From Paenarthrobacter ureafaciens (GTDB taxonomy: Bacteria; Actinomycetota; Actinomycetes; Actinomycetales; Micrococcaceae): DNA of 64,000 bases. Shown here piece after piece: positions 43,987-53,159 of this stretch; position 1 is the stretch's first letter; every line of letters begins with the position of its first letter. The notes under the pieces are model-generated. The model had not been told where the DNA came from, searched no databases, and saw only the letters and a list, made by a program, of their open reading frames with translations. The translations under genes were made by a program, and so were the position numbers. The stretch covers positions 2,108,001 through 2,172,000 of the forward strand of contig NZ_SBHM01000007.1 of the NCBI RefSeq assembly GCF_004028095.1, in the 5' to 3' direction.

Positions 43987-44076
43987 CCCTTTATTTGCGC
44001 GGGAGGAGGGGCCGTCCGATGCCAGTCGTATGCCTTAATCGTGATAGACTAGTCTGCGGGAAAGGGGAAAGTCCAC

Positions 44077-44559
44077 ATGGTTTTTGAGGTCGGCGAGACA
44101 GTAGTTTACCCTCACCACGGTGCAGCAAAAATTGAGGAAATCAAGATGCGCACCATCAAGGGCGAAGAGAAGATGTATCTCAAGCTCAAGGTGGCTCAGG
44201 GTGATCTGACCATTGAAGTTCCAGCAGAGAATGTTGACCTTGTTGGGGTCCGGGACGTAGTGGGCAAGGATGGTTTGGAGCACGTATTTGACGTCCTCCG
44301 CGCCGAGTTCACTGAAGAGCCCACCAACTGGTCACGTCGTTACAAGGCAAACCTGGAGAAGCTTGCTTCGGGTGATGTCATCAAGGTGGCAGAGGTCGTC
44401 CGCGATCTTTGGCGTCGTGATCACGATCGCGGCCTTTCCGCAGGTGAGAAGCGCATGCTGGCCAAGGCGCGGCAGATTCTGATTTCAGAACTGGCGCTGG
44501 CTGAGAAGACAGACGAAGAGAAGGCAGCAAGCGTTCTCGACGAGGTCTTGGCTTCCTAA
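44077..44559 (+). CDS. carD: CarD family RNA polymerase-binding transcription factor
   Basis: 160 residues. Binds the beta subunit of RNA polymerase and stabilises open complexes, especially at rRNA promoters. The N-terminal Tudor-like domain starts [46 protein letters not shown]; the C-terminal helical domain ([32 protein letters not shown]...[23 protein letters not shown]) binds DNA with a conserved Trp. AAAGGGGAAA precedes the ATG. A possible -10 TAGACT is at 44045. The strong terminator after it separates it from ispD. Confidence 0.97.
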   Translation: MVFEVGETVVYPHHGAAKIEEIKMRTIKGEEKMYLKLKVAQGDLTIEVPAENVDLVGVRDVVGKDGLEHVFDVLRAEFTEEPTNWSRRYKANLEKLASGDVIKVAEVVRDLWRRDHDRGLSAGEKRMLAKARQILISELALAEKTDEEKAASVLDEVLAS

Positions 44560-44568
44560 GAATTGATG

Positions 44569-44604
44569 CCCGGTGGTGCGAAAGCGCCGCCGGGTTTCTT
44601 TTTT
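44569..44604 (+). terminator. Terminator after carD
   Basis: CCCGGTGGTGC / GCGCCGCCGGG stem (two G-T pairs) with a GAAA loop, then TTTCTTTTTT. Strong intrinsic terminator. Confidence 0.92.
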
Positions 44605-44625
44605 GTCTTCCAGTAACCTTGGCGC

Positions 44626-45408
44626 ATGAGTAATCCTTCAATGCGCTCGGTTACGGCCGTCATCGTAGTTGCAGCCGGTTCAGGGGAGCGCCTGGGCTAC
44701 GGCATGCCTAAAGCCCTGGTTCCTTTGGGTGGTGAGTCCATCCTCATGCATGCCCTCCGCGGCGTGGTGGCGGCAGACGTTGCACGCCAGATCTGCGTTG
44801 CCGTGCCCAAGGGGGATACGGAGATGCGTGAGCTGATCGCTGATTTCACCGTGGAACTGGTGGACGGCGGACCTGAAGTGTCGGTCGTCGACGGAGGGTC
44901 TACCCGCGCGGACTCCGTGCGCGCCGCCCTCGCCGCATTGGAGGAAGGCACTGAATTTGTGCTGGTGCACGACGCCGCCCGGGCCCTTGCGCCCGAGCGT
45001 GTCTTCCAGCGCGTTGCCGATGCCCTTGCTGCCGGGGCGAAGTCGGTCATTCCGGCGATGCCGGTGGTTGACACCATTAAGACGGTGGCGGCTACAAGCG
45101 GGGCAGGGACGGAGATCGCGCCGGAAGTGGTCACCGGAACCGCCAACCGGGAGCAATTGCGCGCAGTCCAGACGCCTCAAGGTTTTGAGCTGGCAACGCT
45201 GCGCCGTGCCCACGGGGCCGCAGCAGATTTCGATGACCAACAGTCTGCGTCGGTTACCGACGACGCCATGTTGGTGGAACTCCTCGGAGTTCCGGTGCAT
45301 GCGGTCCGGGGAGCCAGCCAGTCCTTGAAAATCACCACACCGCTGGACCTCATCATCGCCGAAGGCTTGTTGGAAGGCCCCCTGGGAATGCGCTGGGTGG
45401 AGGGCTGA
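44626..45408 (+). CDS. ispD: 2-C-methyl-D-erythritol 4-phosphate cytidylyltransferase
   Basis: MEP isoprenoid pathway step 3, 260 residues. [30 protein letters not shown] (CTP site), [33 protein letters not shown] (metal/CTP Asp), and [16 protein letters not shown] near 180 are standard. The stop overlaps the ispF start by one base (TGATG). Confidence 0.95.
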   Translation: MSNPSMRSVTAVIVVAAGSGERLGYGMPKALVPLGGESILMHALRGVVAADVARQICVAVPKGDTEMRELIADFTVELVDGGPEVSVVDGGSTRADSVRAALAALEEGTEFVLVHDAARALAPERVFQRVADALAAGAKSVIPAMPVVDTIKTVAATSGAGTEIAPEVVTGTANREQLRAVQTPQGFELATLRRAHGAAADFDDQQSASVTDDAMLVELLGVPVHAVRGASQSLKITTPLDLIIAEGLLEGPLGMRWVEG

Positions 45409-45950
45409 TGAACCAAGCTGAACCGATCCTGCCTCGCACCGGAATCGGCATTGACGTGCACGCCTTCGCACCCGCCGACGACCCCCAGCCGCTGTGGTTG
45501 GGAGGATTGTTCTGGGAGGGCGAGCAGGGGCTCTCAGGCCATTCCGACGGCGATTGCATCGCCCATGCGGCCGCGGATGCGCTCTTCTCCGCCTGCGGAA
45601 TCGGCGACCTCGGCACGCACTTCGGCACGGACCGCCCCGAGTTTGCAGGCGCTTCCGGAGTGAAGCTCCTGGGCGAAGCCGCGCGCATTGTCCGTGCCGC
45701 AGGATTCGGGATCGGAAACGTGGCCGTGCAGTTCGTTGCCAACCGTCCCAAGTTCGGCCCTCGGCGGGAAGAATCACAGCGGGTCCTCAGCGAAGCCGCC
45801 GGTGCACCCGTGAGCGTCACGGCGACCACCAGTGACGGCCTCGGATTCACGGGGCGCGGTGAAGGGATCTCGGCCATCGCCACGGCCCTGGTTTACCAAC
45901 TGCCGGAGCCCGGGCAGCCGACTACCGCGAACGGCGGGCAGGATGCGTAA
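45408..45950 (+). CDS. ispF: 2-C-methyl-D-erythritol 2,4-cyclodiphosphate synthase
   Basis: MEP pathway step 5, 180 residues. [25 protein letters not shown] with the zinc ligands (DVH), [30 protein letters not shown], and the C-terminal [25 protein letters not shown]. Translationally coupled with ispD and, by an 8-bp overlap, with the next lipoprotein gene. Confidence 0.96.
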   Translation: MNQAEPILPRTGIGIDVHAFAPADDPQPLWLGGLFWEGEQGLSGHSDGDCIAHAAADALFSACGIGDLGTHFGTDRPEFAGASGVKLLGEAARIVRAAGFGIGNVAVQFVANRPKFGPRREESQRVLSEAAGAPVSVTATTSDGLGFTGRGEGISAIATALVYQLPEPGQPTTANGGQDA

Positions 45951-46302
45951 GCCGCGTTCCGGCGTCGTACGTTTTCCGGCCGCTGCAGCAATAGCAGCCC
46001 TCGGGACGGCACTGATGCTGGCCGGCTGCGGCGGAACTCCAAAGATGGACGTGAAAGCCAGTTGCGAGTTCCTGAACAACGATTCCTTCAAGCCGGACGG
46101 CAACCAGCAGCAGCAGTCCAAACAGCTGGCCGAGCACTATCACCAAGTCTCGGAAAAACTCGCCCCGGAGATCGCGGACCCCATCAAGGAGATGGCGGCC
46201 ATTATGGACAAGGCCGCGTCCTCGTCGCTCGGAGCGGCTACCCAGGAGCAACAGCAGCAGCTTACGGTCCAGTTCAACAAGATCGGCGAGTTCTGCAAGT
46301 AA
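45943..46302 (+). CDS. Small lipoprotein, unknown
   Basis: 119 residues. ATG 45943 lies inside the end of ispF. Signal peptide [18 protein letters not shown] with lipobox LAGC (Cys near 27). The mature part is helical and Gln-rich ([51 protein letters not shown]). No known family recognised. Confidence 0.82.
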   Translation: MRKPRSGVVRFPAAAAIAALGTALMLAGCGGTPKMDVKASCEFLNNDSFKPDGNQQQQSKQLAEHYHQVSEKLAPEIADPIKEMAAIMDKAASSSLGAATQEQQQQLTVQFNKIGEFCK

Positions 46303-46337
46303 GCCGGGCACGGTCCGGCATCGGCTAATCTGGAGCG

Positions 46338-47807
46338 GTGACCCTGCGCTTCTATGACACTGCCTCCGCCGAAGTCCGCGACTTCGTTCCCCTCGAACCC
46401 GGCAAGGCGAGTGTCTACTACTGTGGGGCCACCGTTCAGGGCATGCCGCATGTGGGCCACGTCCGTTCGGCGATCGCATTCGACCAACTGACCCGATGGC
46501 TGGAATTCCGCGGCCTGCGGGTCACAGTCGTGCGCAACGTCACGGATATTGATGACAAGATCCTGGCAAAGTCCGAACGGTCCTTCGGGCCTGACTGGGA
46601 CGCCGAACCAACAGCCAAGCAGGACGAGGAATGGTGGGCGCTGGCCTACCGTTACGAGCTGGAATTCGAGCAGGCCTACGAGACACTTGGTGTCCAGCGC
46701 CCCACCTACGAACCCCGCGCCACCGGACACATCCCTGAGATGCACGCTCTGATTCAGCGGCTCATCGACCGTGGCCACGCCTACCCTGCCCTCGATGACT
46801 CCGGAGACGTCTACTTCGATGTCCGTTCCTGGAGCAAGTACGGTTCGCTCACGCGTCAGAACGTAGATGACATGCAGGGAGCCGCCGACGCCGACCCCCG
46901 CGGAAAGCGTGATCCCCGCGACTTTGCGCTGTGGAAGGGTTTCAAGGAAGGCGAACCGGAAACCGCCAGCTGGGCTTCGCCCTGGGGAGCCGGCCGTCCC
47001 GGGTGGCACCTCGAATGCTCCGCCATGGTCACCAAGTACCTCGGCAAGCGCTTCGATATCCACGGCGGGGGACTCGACCTCCGTTTCCCGCACCATGAGA
47101 ACGAGATGGCGCAGTCCCAGGCTGCGGGCGATGATTTCGCCAACTTCTGGATGCACAACGGCTTGGTGACCTACGAGGGCGAAAAAATGTCCAAGTCCAT
47201 AGGCAACACCATCAGCCCGGCCGAGATGCTGGACGTGGCCTCGCCCAGGGTGGTCCGGTACTACCTCGGGCAGGCCCACTACCGCTCTGTCCTGGACTAC
47301 CGGCCGACGTCGCTCCAGGAGGCGGCTGCCGCCGTCGAACGCATTGACGGTTTCATCGCGAAAGCGTCTGCCAAGGTTCACCACGACATGGGCGGACCGA
47401 ACGCTTATGCCGTAGCGCCGCAGGCCAACATGCCGGCCGCCTTTGCCGCCGCGATGGACGATGACCTGAACGTCCCGCAGGCACTGGGCGTCCTTCACGA
47501 GACGGTTCGTGCAGGCAACACGGCGCTGGCCGCCGGGGATCTTGAGGGGGCCAAGCAGGCCCTCTACAGCGTCAATGCCATGACCTCGGTCCTGGGACTG
47601 GACGCCGTGAAACGCCCCGAAGCCGTGCAAGGCCGTGAACACGCCGCCCTCGAGGTGCTGGTCGAGGCGCAGCTCGAAGCCCGGGCAGCCGCGCGTGCGG
47701 CGAAGGACTGGGCCGCGTCGGACGCGATTCGCGACACGCTCGCCGCAGCCGGCATCGTGGTTGAGGACGGGCCCGACGGCGCAACGTGGAGCCTCAAGCG
47801 CGGCTGA
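46338..47807 (+). CDS. cysS: Cysteinyl-tRNA synthetase
   Basis: 489 residues. HIGH motif in [11 protein letters not shown], zinc Cys in VYYCGATVQ, further zinc ligand in GWHLECSAM and [14 protein letters not shown] in [12 protein letters not shown] near residue 280. The C-terminal DALR-type domain ([33 protein letters not shown]) is present. GTG 46338 start. Same order as in mycobacteria (ispD-ispF-cysS-rlmB). Confidence 0.96.
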   Translation: MTLRFYDTASAEVRDFVPLEPGKASVYYCGATVQGMPHVGHVRSAIAFDQLTRWLEFRGLRVTVVRNVTDIDDKILAKSERSFGPDWDAEPTAKQDEEWWALAYRYELEFEQAYETLGVQRPTYEPRATGHIPEMHALIQRLIDRGHAYPALDDSGDVYFDVRSWSKYGSLTRQNVDDMQGAADADPRGKRDPRDFALWKGFKEGEPETASWASPWGAGRPGWHLECSAMVTKYLGKRFDIHGGGLDLRFPHHENEMAQSQAAGDDFANFWMHNGLVTYEGEKMSKSIGNTISPAEMLDVASPRVVRYYLGQAHYRSVLDYRPTSLQEAAAAVERIDGFIAKASAKVHHDMGGPNAYAVAPQANMPAAFAAAMDDDLNVPQALGVLHETVRAGNTALAAGDLEGAKQALYSVNAMTSVLGLDAVKRPEAVQGREHAALEVLVEAQLEARAAARAAKDWAASDAIRDTLAAAGIVVEDGPDGATWSLKRG

Positions 47808-47886
47808 CAAGAAGGCTCGTCCGCCGAATTGCATTGGGTCAGTAGACTTGATTCCAGACTCATTACAACATCAAGGATGGAATCCC

Positions 47887-48879
47887 ATGGCCAACAACGG
47901 TAACCGGTCGGTCAAGAAGAAGAAGGGCCCCACCGTCGGAACCGGTGGCCACGGCCGCAAGGCACTCGAAGGCAAAGGCCCCACGCCCAAGGCGGAGGAC
48001 CGCGTCTACCACAAGGCCTACAAGAACAAGCAGTTGGCCGAGCGTTCGGCTGCCAAGCGCGGTGCAGGTCCCCGCGGCGCCGGCGCACGCCGGAGCACTG
48101 GTCCCAAGGGCCGCGCCACTGAAGAGCTGGTGACTGGCCGCAACTCCGTTGTGGAAGCCCTGCGCGCCGGCATCCCGGCCAAGGCGCTGCACGTGGCCAT
48201 CCGGATCGAGATGGACGACCGCGTCAAGGAATCCCTCAAGATTGCTGCTGAACGGAATATCCCGCTGCTGGAGGCCGGCAAGTCCGAGCTCGACCGGATG
48301 ACCGAGGACGCCGTGCACCAGGGCCTCGTCCTGCAGATTCCGCCGTACGAGTACGAGGACGCTTACGATCTCGCCGAAGAAACGGTAGCCAAGTGGAAGA
48401 AGGGGCACATCTCCAACGCTCCGCTCTTCGTCGCACTGGACGGCATCACTGACCCCCGCAACCTTGGCGCCATCATTCGTTCGGTTTCCGCCTTCAGCGG
48501 TCACGGCGTCATCGTGCCCGAGCGTCGCTCCGTAGGTGTGACCGCTTCCGCGTGGAAGACCAGCGCGGGAGCTGCCGTCCGTGTCCCCGTGGCACGGGCA
48601 TCCAACTTGAACAACGCCCTCAAGCAGTTCAAGGAGATGGGCATCTACGTTCTGGGCCTGGACGGTGGCGGCGACGTCTCGCTTCCGGACCTCACCGTCG
48701 CTACCGAACCGGTGTGCATCGTGGTGGGTTCCGAAGGCAAGGGCCTCAGCCGGCTCGTGCGCGAGAACTGCGACCAGATCGTCTCCATCCCGATCGACTC
48801 CGCCATGGAGTCCCTGAACGCTTCCATGGCCGTCGGCATCTCCCTCTACGAGGTCTCCCGGCAGCGCTCGGCAAACTAG
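47887..48879 (+). CDS. rlmB: 23S rRNA (guanosine-2'-O-)-methyltransferase, RlmB/TsnR (SpoU) type
   Basis: 330 residues. The first about 75 residues are very basic and disordered (RSVKKKKGPTVGTGGHGRKALEGKG), then the L30e-like domain (TGRNSVVEALRAG) and the SPOUT knot: LDGITDPRNLGAIIRSVSAFSGHGVIVPERRS, VCIVVGSEGKGLSRLVRENCD, SIPIDSAMESLNASMAVGISLYEV. Methylates a G in the 23S peptidyl-transferase loop by analogy. Confidence 0.93.
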   Translation: MANNGNRSVKKKKGPTVGTGGHGRKALEGKGPTPKAEDRVYHKAYKNKQLAERSAAKRGAGPRGAGARRSTGPKGRATEELVTGRNSVVEALRAGIPAKALHVAIRIEMDDRVKESLKIAAERNIPLLEAGKSELDRMTEDAVHQGLVLQIPPYEYEDAYDLAEETVAKWKKGHISNAPLFVALDGITDPRNLGAIIRSVSAFSGHGVIVPERRSVGVTASAWKTSAGAAVRVPVARASNLNNALKQFKEMGIYVLGLDGGGDVSLPDLTVATEPVCIVVGSEGKGLSRLVRENCDQIVSIPIDSAMESLNASMAVGISLYEVSRQRSAN

Positions 48880-48917
48880 CCCCGTTCCTCTCTCACATCC
48901 CGACGCGTTTTGGCTCA

Positions 48918-48950
48918 CGCTCTCTCACCTCAAGCGGTGGGGGAGCGTTT
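48918..48950 (+). terminator. Terminator after rlmB
   Basis: CGCTCTCTCACC / GGTGGGGGAGCG stem with G-T pairs and loop TCAAGC, followed by TTTGCC. Short T run. Confidence 0.6.
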
Positions 48951-49011
48951 GCCGTTCTGCGTGGATCAGCCCACGACGGCGCCTCCCGGACACCCGCAGT
49001 ACGTCCGCCGC

Positions 49012-49126
49012 GGGTGGGATGTGGCAGAGCAACCGGCGGAAGCGGGTGGGATGTGGCAGAGCAACCGGCGGAAGCGGGTGGGATGTGCCAGAGCAACCGG
49101 CGGAAGCGGGTGGGATGTGGCAGAGG
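49012..49126 (+). repeat. 32-bp tandem repeat, about 3.6 units
   Basis: Units at 49012-49043, 49044-49075, 49076-49107 and a partial unit from 49108. Each begins GGGTGGGATGTGGCAGAGC and ends ACCGGCGGAAGC. Unit 3 has one change (GTGCCAG). It sits between convergent rlmB and the nitrilase-type gene; a sequence CTCTCTCACATCCC at 48889 is close to its inverted form. Confidence 0.9.
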
Positions 49127-49130
49127 AACG

Positions 49131-49940
49131 CTAGAAGTCGCGGCGGTTGGCCAGCACCGGGAGCTTTTGGCGGGCTTCCTGTACTACGGTCCCGTCGAGG
49201 TCGGCAAAAATCAGTCCCGGCTCGCCTTCGAGTGATTCAAGCACTTGGCCGAACGGGGAAACGACGGCGGAGTACCCCACTCCCGTGGGTGCCGCGCCTT
49301 TGGTTTCCACTCCCTGGGTAGCGGGATCACCCTGGCCGCAGGCAAGGACGAACGTGGTGGTATCCACGGCCCGGGCGCGGGCAAGGAGCTGCCATTGCTC
49401 AGCTTTGCCGGGGCCGGATCCCCAGGATGCTGAGACGATATTGACCACCGCGCCGCGCCGGGCGTTCTCGGTGAACAGGGCGGGGAAACGGATGTCGTAG
49501 CACGTGGCCAGACCAAAGGTGAGGCCACCGGCGACGAACGTCACGGGGTCTGTACCGGGCTCGACGGTATCCGACTCCGCAAAACCGAACGCGTCGAACA
49601 GATGGATCTTGTCGTAGCTGGCCTCTACGCCCGGGCCGGTGGCCACAAGGGTATTCCGTACGCGGGCTTTTCCGGACTCCGAGGGGGTGCCGGGCGTGAA
49701 CATCCCGGCAACGATCACCAGCTCCAGCTCCTTGGCGAGTTCGCGGACCCGGGCTGCCCAAGGGCCGTCGAGGGGCTCGGCAATGTCCAGCAGCGAGTTG
49801 CCGAACGCACGCATCATGGCTTCCGGAAAGACCACAAGGCCGGCGCCGCCTTCCTTGGCTCGTCGGGCATACTCCTCCAGGATCTGCAGGTTCCCGTCCA
49901 GATCCCGGCCTGTGATGACTTGGGCAAGTGCCACGCGCAC
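49131..49940 (-). CDS. Carbon-nitrogen hydrolase (nitrilase superfamily)
   Basis: 269 residues. The Glu-Lys-Cys triad is visible: LVVFPEAMMRAFG (Glu), YDKIHLFDAFGFAESD (Lys), LATCYDIRFPALF (Cys). The group includes omega-amidases and deaminated-glutathione amidases; exact substrate unknown. GTG 49940 (MRVALAQVITGRD) is chosen with TGGAGG 8 bases upstream; the frame is open further but overlaps the divergent glgX leader. Confidence 0.9.
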   Translation of the reverse strand: MRVALAQVITGRDLDGNLQILEEYARRAKEGGAGLVVFPEAMMRAFGNSLLDIAEPLDGPWAARVRELAKELELVIVAGMFTPGTPSESGKARVRNTLVATGPGVEASYDKIHLFDAFGFAESDTVEPGTDPVTFVAGGLTFGLATCYDIRFPALFTENARRGAVVNIVSASWGSGPGKAEQWQLLARARAVDTTTFVLACGQGDPATQGVETKGAAPTGVGYSAVVSPFGQVLESLEGEPGLIFADLDGTVVQEARQKLPVLANRRDF

Positions 49941-50059
49941 GATGTGTACCTCCAGTTCCGTACCTCCCAGTATGGCAGTGCTGCAAGGAAGTGCCGCGTA
50001 TGTCGTCACATGGAAGGAGGAAGCGGCACATAGTTGGCGTGGAACTAAACTTGCAATCA

Positions 50060-52174
50060 ATGGTCATGCCTATTTTGGAAACAGCAGCCGCCGTGGACGC
50101 CTCCCGTCCCGCGCCGCTCGGACTGAGCTCGCCGCAGTCCGGGGAGACTAATGCTGCCTCCGCACCCATCGGTCACGTCAACGTGGCAGTGTTCGCCCCG
50201 GATCTGGAGCGTGTGGAGATGGCGTACCAGGCGCCAGGCGAGGGATGGCGCGTCCACACTCTGCCGAACAAGGCCGACGGCATCCACTTCGGCATCGTGG
50301 ACGGGGTTCCGCCCGGCACCCGCTACGGTTTCCGCGCCGCTCCTGAAGGCGGCGGACTTCCGGTGTCCGTGCCCTCGGTGGATTTTGACGACGACGGCGG
50401 ACAGCCCCTGTTGCTTGACCCTTACGGCCGCGCCGTGGACCAGCGGGGCGAATTCCTGACGAGCGTGCATATGGACCGTGACTTTGACTGGGGAGATGAC
50501 GCCACGCCGCGGACTCCGCTGCGGAACACGGTCATCTACGAGGCCCATGTCCGCGGCCAGACGATGTTGCACCCGGACATCCCCGAGCACCTGCGTGGAA
50601 CATATGCAGGCATGGCCCATCCCGTGATGATCCAGCACCTGACGGAACTGGGTGTGACGGCCGTGCAGCTGCTTCCGATCCACTTCCACCTGGATGAGTC
50701 GCACCTTCAGGACCTTGGCCTGACCAACTACTGGGGCTACAACACCATAGCTTTCTTCGCACCGCAGTCCTCCTACGCCACCGAAGCTGCGCGGAACGCA
50801 GGGCCTCATGCGGTCCAGGACGAGATCAAGGGCATGGTCAAGCTGCTCCACGCTGCCGGGATCGAGGTGCTCCTGGATGTGGTCTACAACCACACAGCCG
50901 AGGCCGGACCGGACGGGCCTCCCATCAGCTTCCGCGGACTGGCGGAGAAACGGTACTACCGCCACGATGCCCACGGCCGCTACTTGGACACCACCGGCTG
51001 CGGCAACACACTGGACTTCAGTGATCCCGTTGTGGTGGACCTGGCTTTGGACTCGTTGCGCTACTGGGTCAACGACTTCCACGTGGACGGCTTCCGTTTC
51101 GACCTCGCTGTGACGCTTTGCCGCGATTCCGGAAACGAATACGACCCGAACCACCCGTTCCTGCGCGCGATCGCGGAAGATCCCGTGCTGTCCTCGGTCA
51201 AGCTGATTGCCGAGCCGTGGGACGTCGGTTTCGGCGGTTGGCAGACTGGACGGTTCCCCCGCGGCTGGGCTGACTGGAATGACCATTTCCGCGACGGCGT
51301 CCGCAACTTCTGGCTTTCCGATCGCGCAGCCATCGAGGCCGGCGGCCACGGCGGGTCAGTGGCGAAGCTCGCGCAGATCATGGCCGGTTCCCAGGAGCTG
51401 TTTGCCGCTTCAGGCAGGACGCGTCTGGCGTCGGTAAATTTCGTCACGGCCCACGACGGCTTCACCCTTGCGGACCTCGTCAGCTACGACCGTAAGCACA
51501 ACGAAGACAACGGCGAGCAAAACAGGGACGGCCACGGCGATAACCGCAGCTACAACCATGGCTTCGAAGGCCGCAGCGAGAACGAGGCGATCGTTGCTGC
51601 CCGCGCCCTGTCAGTCCGCAACCTCATGGCTACCCTTTTGCTGTCCATTGGCGTTCCGATGATCACAGCCGGTGATGAACTAGGGCGGACGCAGCATGGG
51701 AACAACAACGCCTACTGCCAGGACAACCCCACTGCCTGGTTGGACTGGAGCCGCACCCACGAGGCCCACTCACTGTTCCGGACCACCCGCGAGTTGGTCC
51801 GCCTTCGGAGATGGTTCCTGAGCCAGCAGCCTGAGAGCTTCCCGGCGATGGCCGACGACTCCAGCCTTCAGTGGTTTGATGACAACGGCAAACGCATGAC
51901 CCCGGCCCGCTGGAACGATCCCGGCGTCCGGTGTGTCCAACTTCTGATGGGTGACGAGGACAGCCAAGTGCGCGGCTTGATCGTGATCAACGGCAGCAAC
52001 CATGACGTTCGGATGGTCCTGCCGGAGATTTTGAGCGAGACGGGCGTCGGGAAACGTATGTTCGAGCTCCGTTTCACCACGTCAGTGCTCCATGAACGCC
52101 GTAAGGGTGCGCTGGTAGCGTCCGGTGAACGGGATATCCTGCATGCCAACACCATCAACGTTTACCGCACCTGA
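50060..52174 (+). CDS. glgX: Glycogen debranching enzyme (GlgX/TreX-type, GH13)
   Basis: 704 residues. N-terminal CBM48-like domain (HVNVAVFAPDLERVEMAYQAPGEGWRVHTL), then the TIM barrel: IYEAHVRGQTMLHPDIPE, LDVVYNHTAEAG, GFRFDLAV (nucleophile Asp), LIAEPWDVGFGGWQTGRFP (acid Glu), VTAHDGFTLADLVSYDRKHNEDNGEQNRDG (third Asp, isoamylase motif). Hydrolyses alpha-1,6 branches of glycogen. The start is unclear: ATG 50060 (MVMPIL) has no Shine-Dalgarno; ATG 50000 has AAGGAA 9 bases upstream and would add 20 residues. Divergent from the nitrilase gene. Followed at 20 bp by the ribonuclease gene. Confidence 0.92.
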   Translation: MVMPILETAAAVDASRPAPLGLSSPQSGETNAASAPIGHVNVAVFAPDLERVEMAYQAPGEGWRVHTLPNKADGIHFGIVDGVPPGTRYGFRAAPEGGGLPVSVPSVDFDDDGGQPLLLDPYGRAVDQRGEFLTSVHMDRDFDWGDDATPRTPLRNTVIYEAHVRGQTMLHPDIPEHLRGTYAGMAHPVMIQHLTELGVTAVQLLPIHFHLDESHLQDLGLTNYWGYNTIAFFAPQSSYATEAARNAGPHAVQDEIKGMVKLLHAAGIEVLLDVVYNHTAEAGPDGPPISFRGLAEKRYYRHDAHGRYLDTTGCGNTLDFSDPVVVDLALDSLRYWVNDFHVDGFRFDLAVTLCRDSGNEYDPNHPFLRAIAEDPVLSSVKLIAEPWDVGFGGWQTGRFPRGWADWNDHFRDGVRNFWLSDRAAIEAGGHGGSVAKLAQIMAGSQELFAASGRTRLASVNFVTAHDGFTLADLVSYDRKHNEDNGEQNRDGHGDNRSYNHGFEGRSENEAIVAARALSVRNLMATLLLSIGVPMITAGDELGRTQHGNNNAYCQDNPTAWLDWSRTHEAHSLFRTTRELVRLRRWFLSQQPESFPAMADDSSLQWFDDNGKRMTPARWNDPGVRCVQLLMGDEDSQVRGLIVINGSNHDVRMVLPEILSETGVGKRMFELRFTTSVLHERRKGALVASGERDILHANTINVYRT

Positions 52175-52193
52175 AACCTGAGGAGTTCCCGGC

Positions 52194-52652
52194 ATGAAAC
52201 GCAGCAGGCTGGCGGCGTTCGCAGGTTTGGTGATCGCCGTCGTCGTGCTGGTTGTCGCAATGGTGAGCGGCCAGCAGGCGCCAACGGCACCTGGGGAGTC
52301 ACCCGGCACCGCGGTAAGTACGACGTCGGCGCCGCCTGCTGCTGGCCGGGGACCGGAGAATCCTTCCGGACTGCCGGCCGTCAACGCCTCCCAGTTGCCC
52401 AAGGAAGCACGGCAGACCCTTGTCCTCATCGCGAAGGGCGGTCCCTACCCATACCGGGAAGATGACGGAAACTTCGGTAACTTCGAAGGACTCCTGCCCA
52501 AGAAGGGAAGCGGCTTCTATAAGGAGTACACGGTGCCGACGCCGGGCAAGTCCAACCGCGGAGAACGGCGCATAGTGGTGGGCAGGGACGCAGCCAAGTA
52601 CTACACCGCGGACCACTACGAATCGTTCAAGTTCATCGTCGAGGATAAGTAG
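52194..52652 (+). CDS. Secreted guanyl-specific ribonuclease (RNase Sa/barnase family)
   Basis: 152 residues. A hydrophobic N-terminal segment (about 6-25) would export or anchor it. A Pro/Ser/Ala linker follows, then the ribonuclease domain LPKEARQTLVLIAKGGPYPYREDDGNFGNFEGLLPKKGSGFYKEYTVPTPGKSNRGERRIVVG...YYTADHYESFKFI. This follows Streptomyces RNase Sa: Glu98 (base), Arg in RGERRI, His141 (acid). All catalytic residues are kept, so it should be active on RNA outside the cytoplasm. Its inhibitor gene is 6 bp downstream. Odd inside a glycogen cluster. Confidence 0.93.
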   Translation: MKRSRLAAFAGLVIAVVVLVVAMVSGQQAPTAPGESPGTAVSTTSAPPAAGRGPENPSGLPAVNASQLPKEARQTLVLIAKGGPYPYREDDGNFGNFEGLLPKKGSGFYKEYTVPTPGKSNRGERRIVVGRDAAKYYTADHYESFKFIVEDK

Positions 52653-52658
52653 GAGCCC

Positions 52659-53018
52659 ATGAAGATCTACTCAGCTGACACCTGGACGCTCGAAGAACTG
52701 CAGGAGCAGGTTTCCGACGCAGGCCGCCGCACTATCCTGGTGCCCCCCGCGGACACCAAGAAGGCCGTCCTCGAGGTCTTCGGCCAGGTCCTGGATTTCC
52801 CTGAGTACTACGGCGTGAACCTGGATGCCCTCAATGACTCCCTGCATGACTTCGCCGATTCCCTGTCGGAGGATGGCGATGCTCCGGTCACCATGATCTG
52901 GCAGGTCCCCGCGGCTTACCGGACGGACCGCTCATTCGGGGTGGTCTGCGAAATCCTCCAAGACGCAGAGCGCTACGCCGGCCGCGACCTGGCAGTGATC
53001 GCCGTCTTCCAGCACTAA
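52659..53018 (+). CDS. Barstar family ribonuclease inhibitor
   Basis: 119 residues, cytoplasmic. LDFPEYYGVNLDALNDSLHDF matches the barnase-binding helix-loop of barstar (PEYYGENLDALWDCL), with the key Asp kept and Trp replaced by Asn. It should neutralise the ribonuclease made by the gene just before it and protect the producer. Co-transcribed, 6-bp gap. A long inverted repeat follows. Confidence 0.92.
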   Translation: MKIYSADTWTLEELQEQVSDAGRRTILVPPADTKKAVLEVFGQVLDFPEYYGVNLDALNDSLHDFADSLSEDGDAPVTMIWQVPAAYRTDRSFGVVCEILQDAERYAGRDLAVIAVFQH

Positions 53019-53045
53019 AGCGCAAACGGCCTGGTGGATCCTAAC

Positions 53046-53158
53046 CTTGGTCATCGTTTAAAGCCCACTGGGCGGCCGTGATCCGGCAGCGCACGTCAAA
53101 GGCGAGGAACCAGCCAGTGCGCCGAGGATTGCGGCCGCCCAGCGGCGGCTGAACCAAG
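53046..53158. repeat. Long imperfect inverted repeat between barstar and glgP genes
   Basis: CTTGGT/ACCAAG at the ends, CTGGGCGGCCG (53068-53078) with CGGCCGCCCAG (53132-53142), then ATCC/GGAT and GCGCAC/GTGCGC further in. The arms can fold into one imperfect stem of about 35 bp with a small apical hairpin GGC/GCC. It ends one base before the glgP stop codon and may act as a two-way terminator or be a palindromic repeat unit. Confidence 0.75.
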
Positions 53159-53159
53159 A

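Noticed and set aside
49012..49126. CRISPR array
   Set aside because: The 32-bp units are directly adjacent with no unique spacers, and no cas genes are present.
52194..53018. Classical type II toxin-antitoxin module
   Set aside because: The toxin gene comes first and its product has an export segment, which fits a secreted RNase with immunity protein better than an intracellular TA pair.
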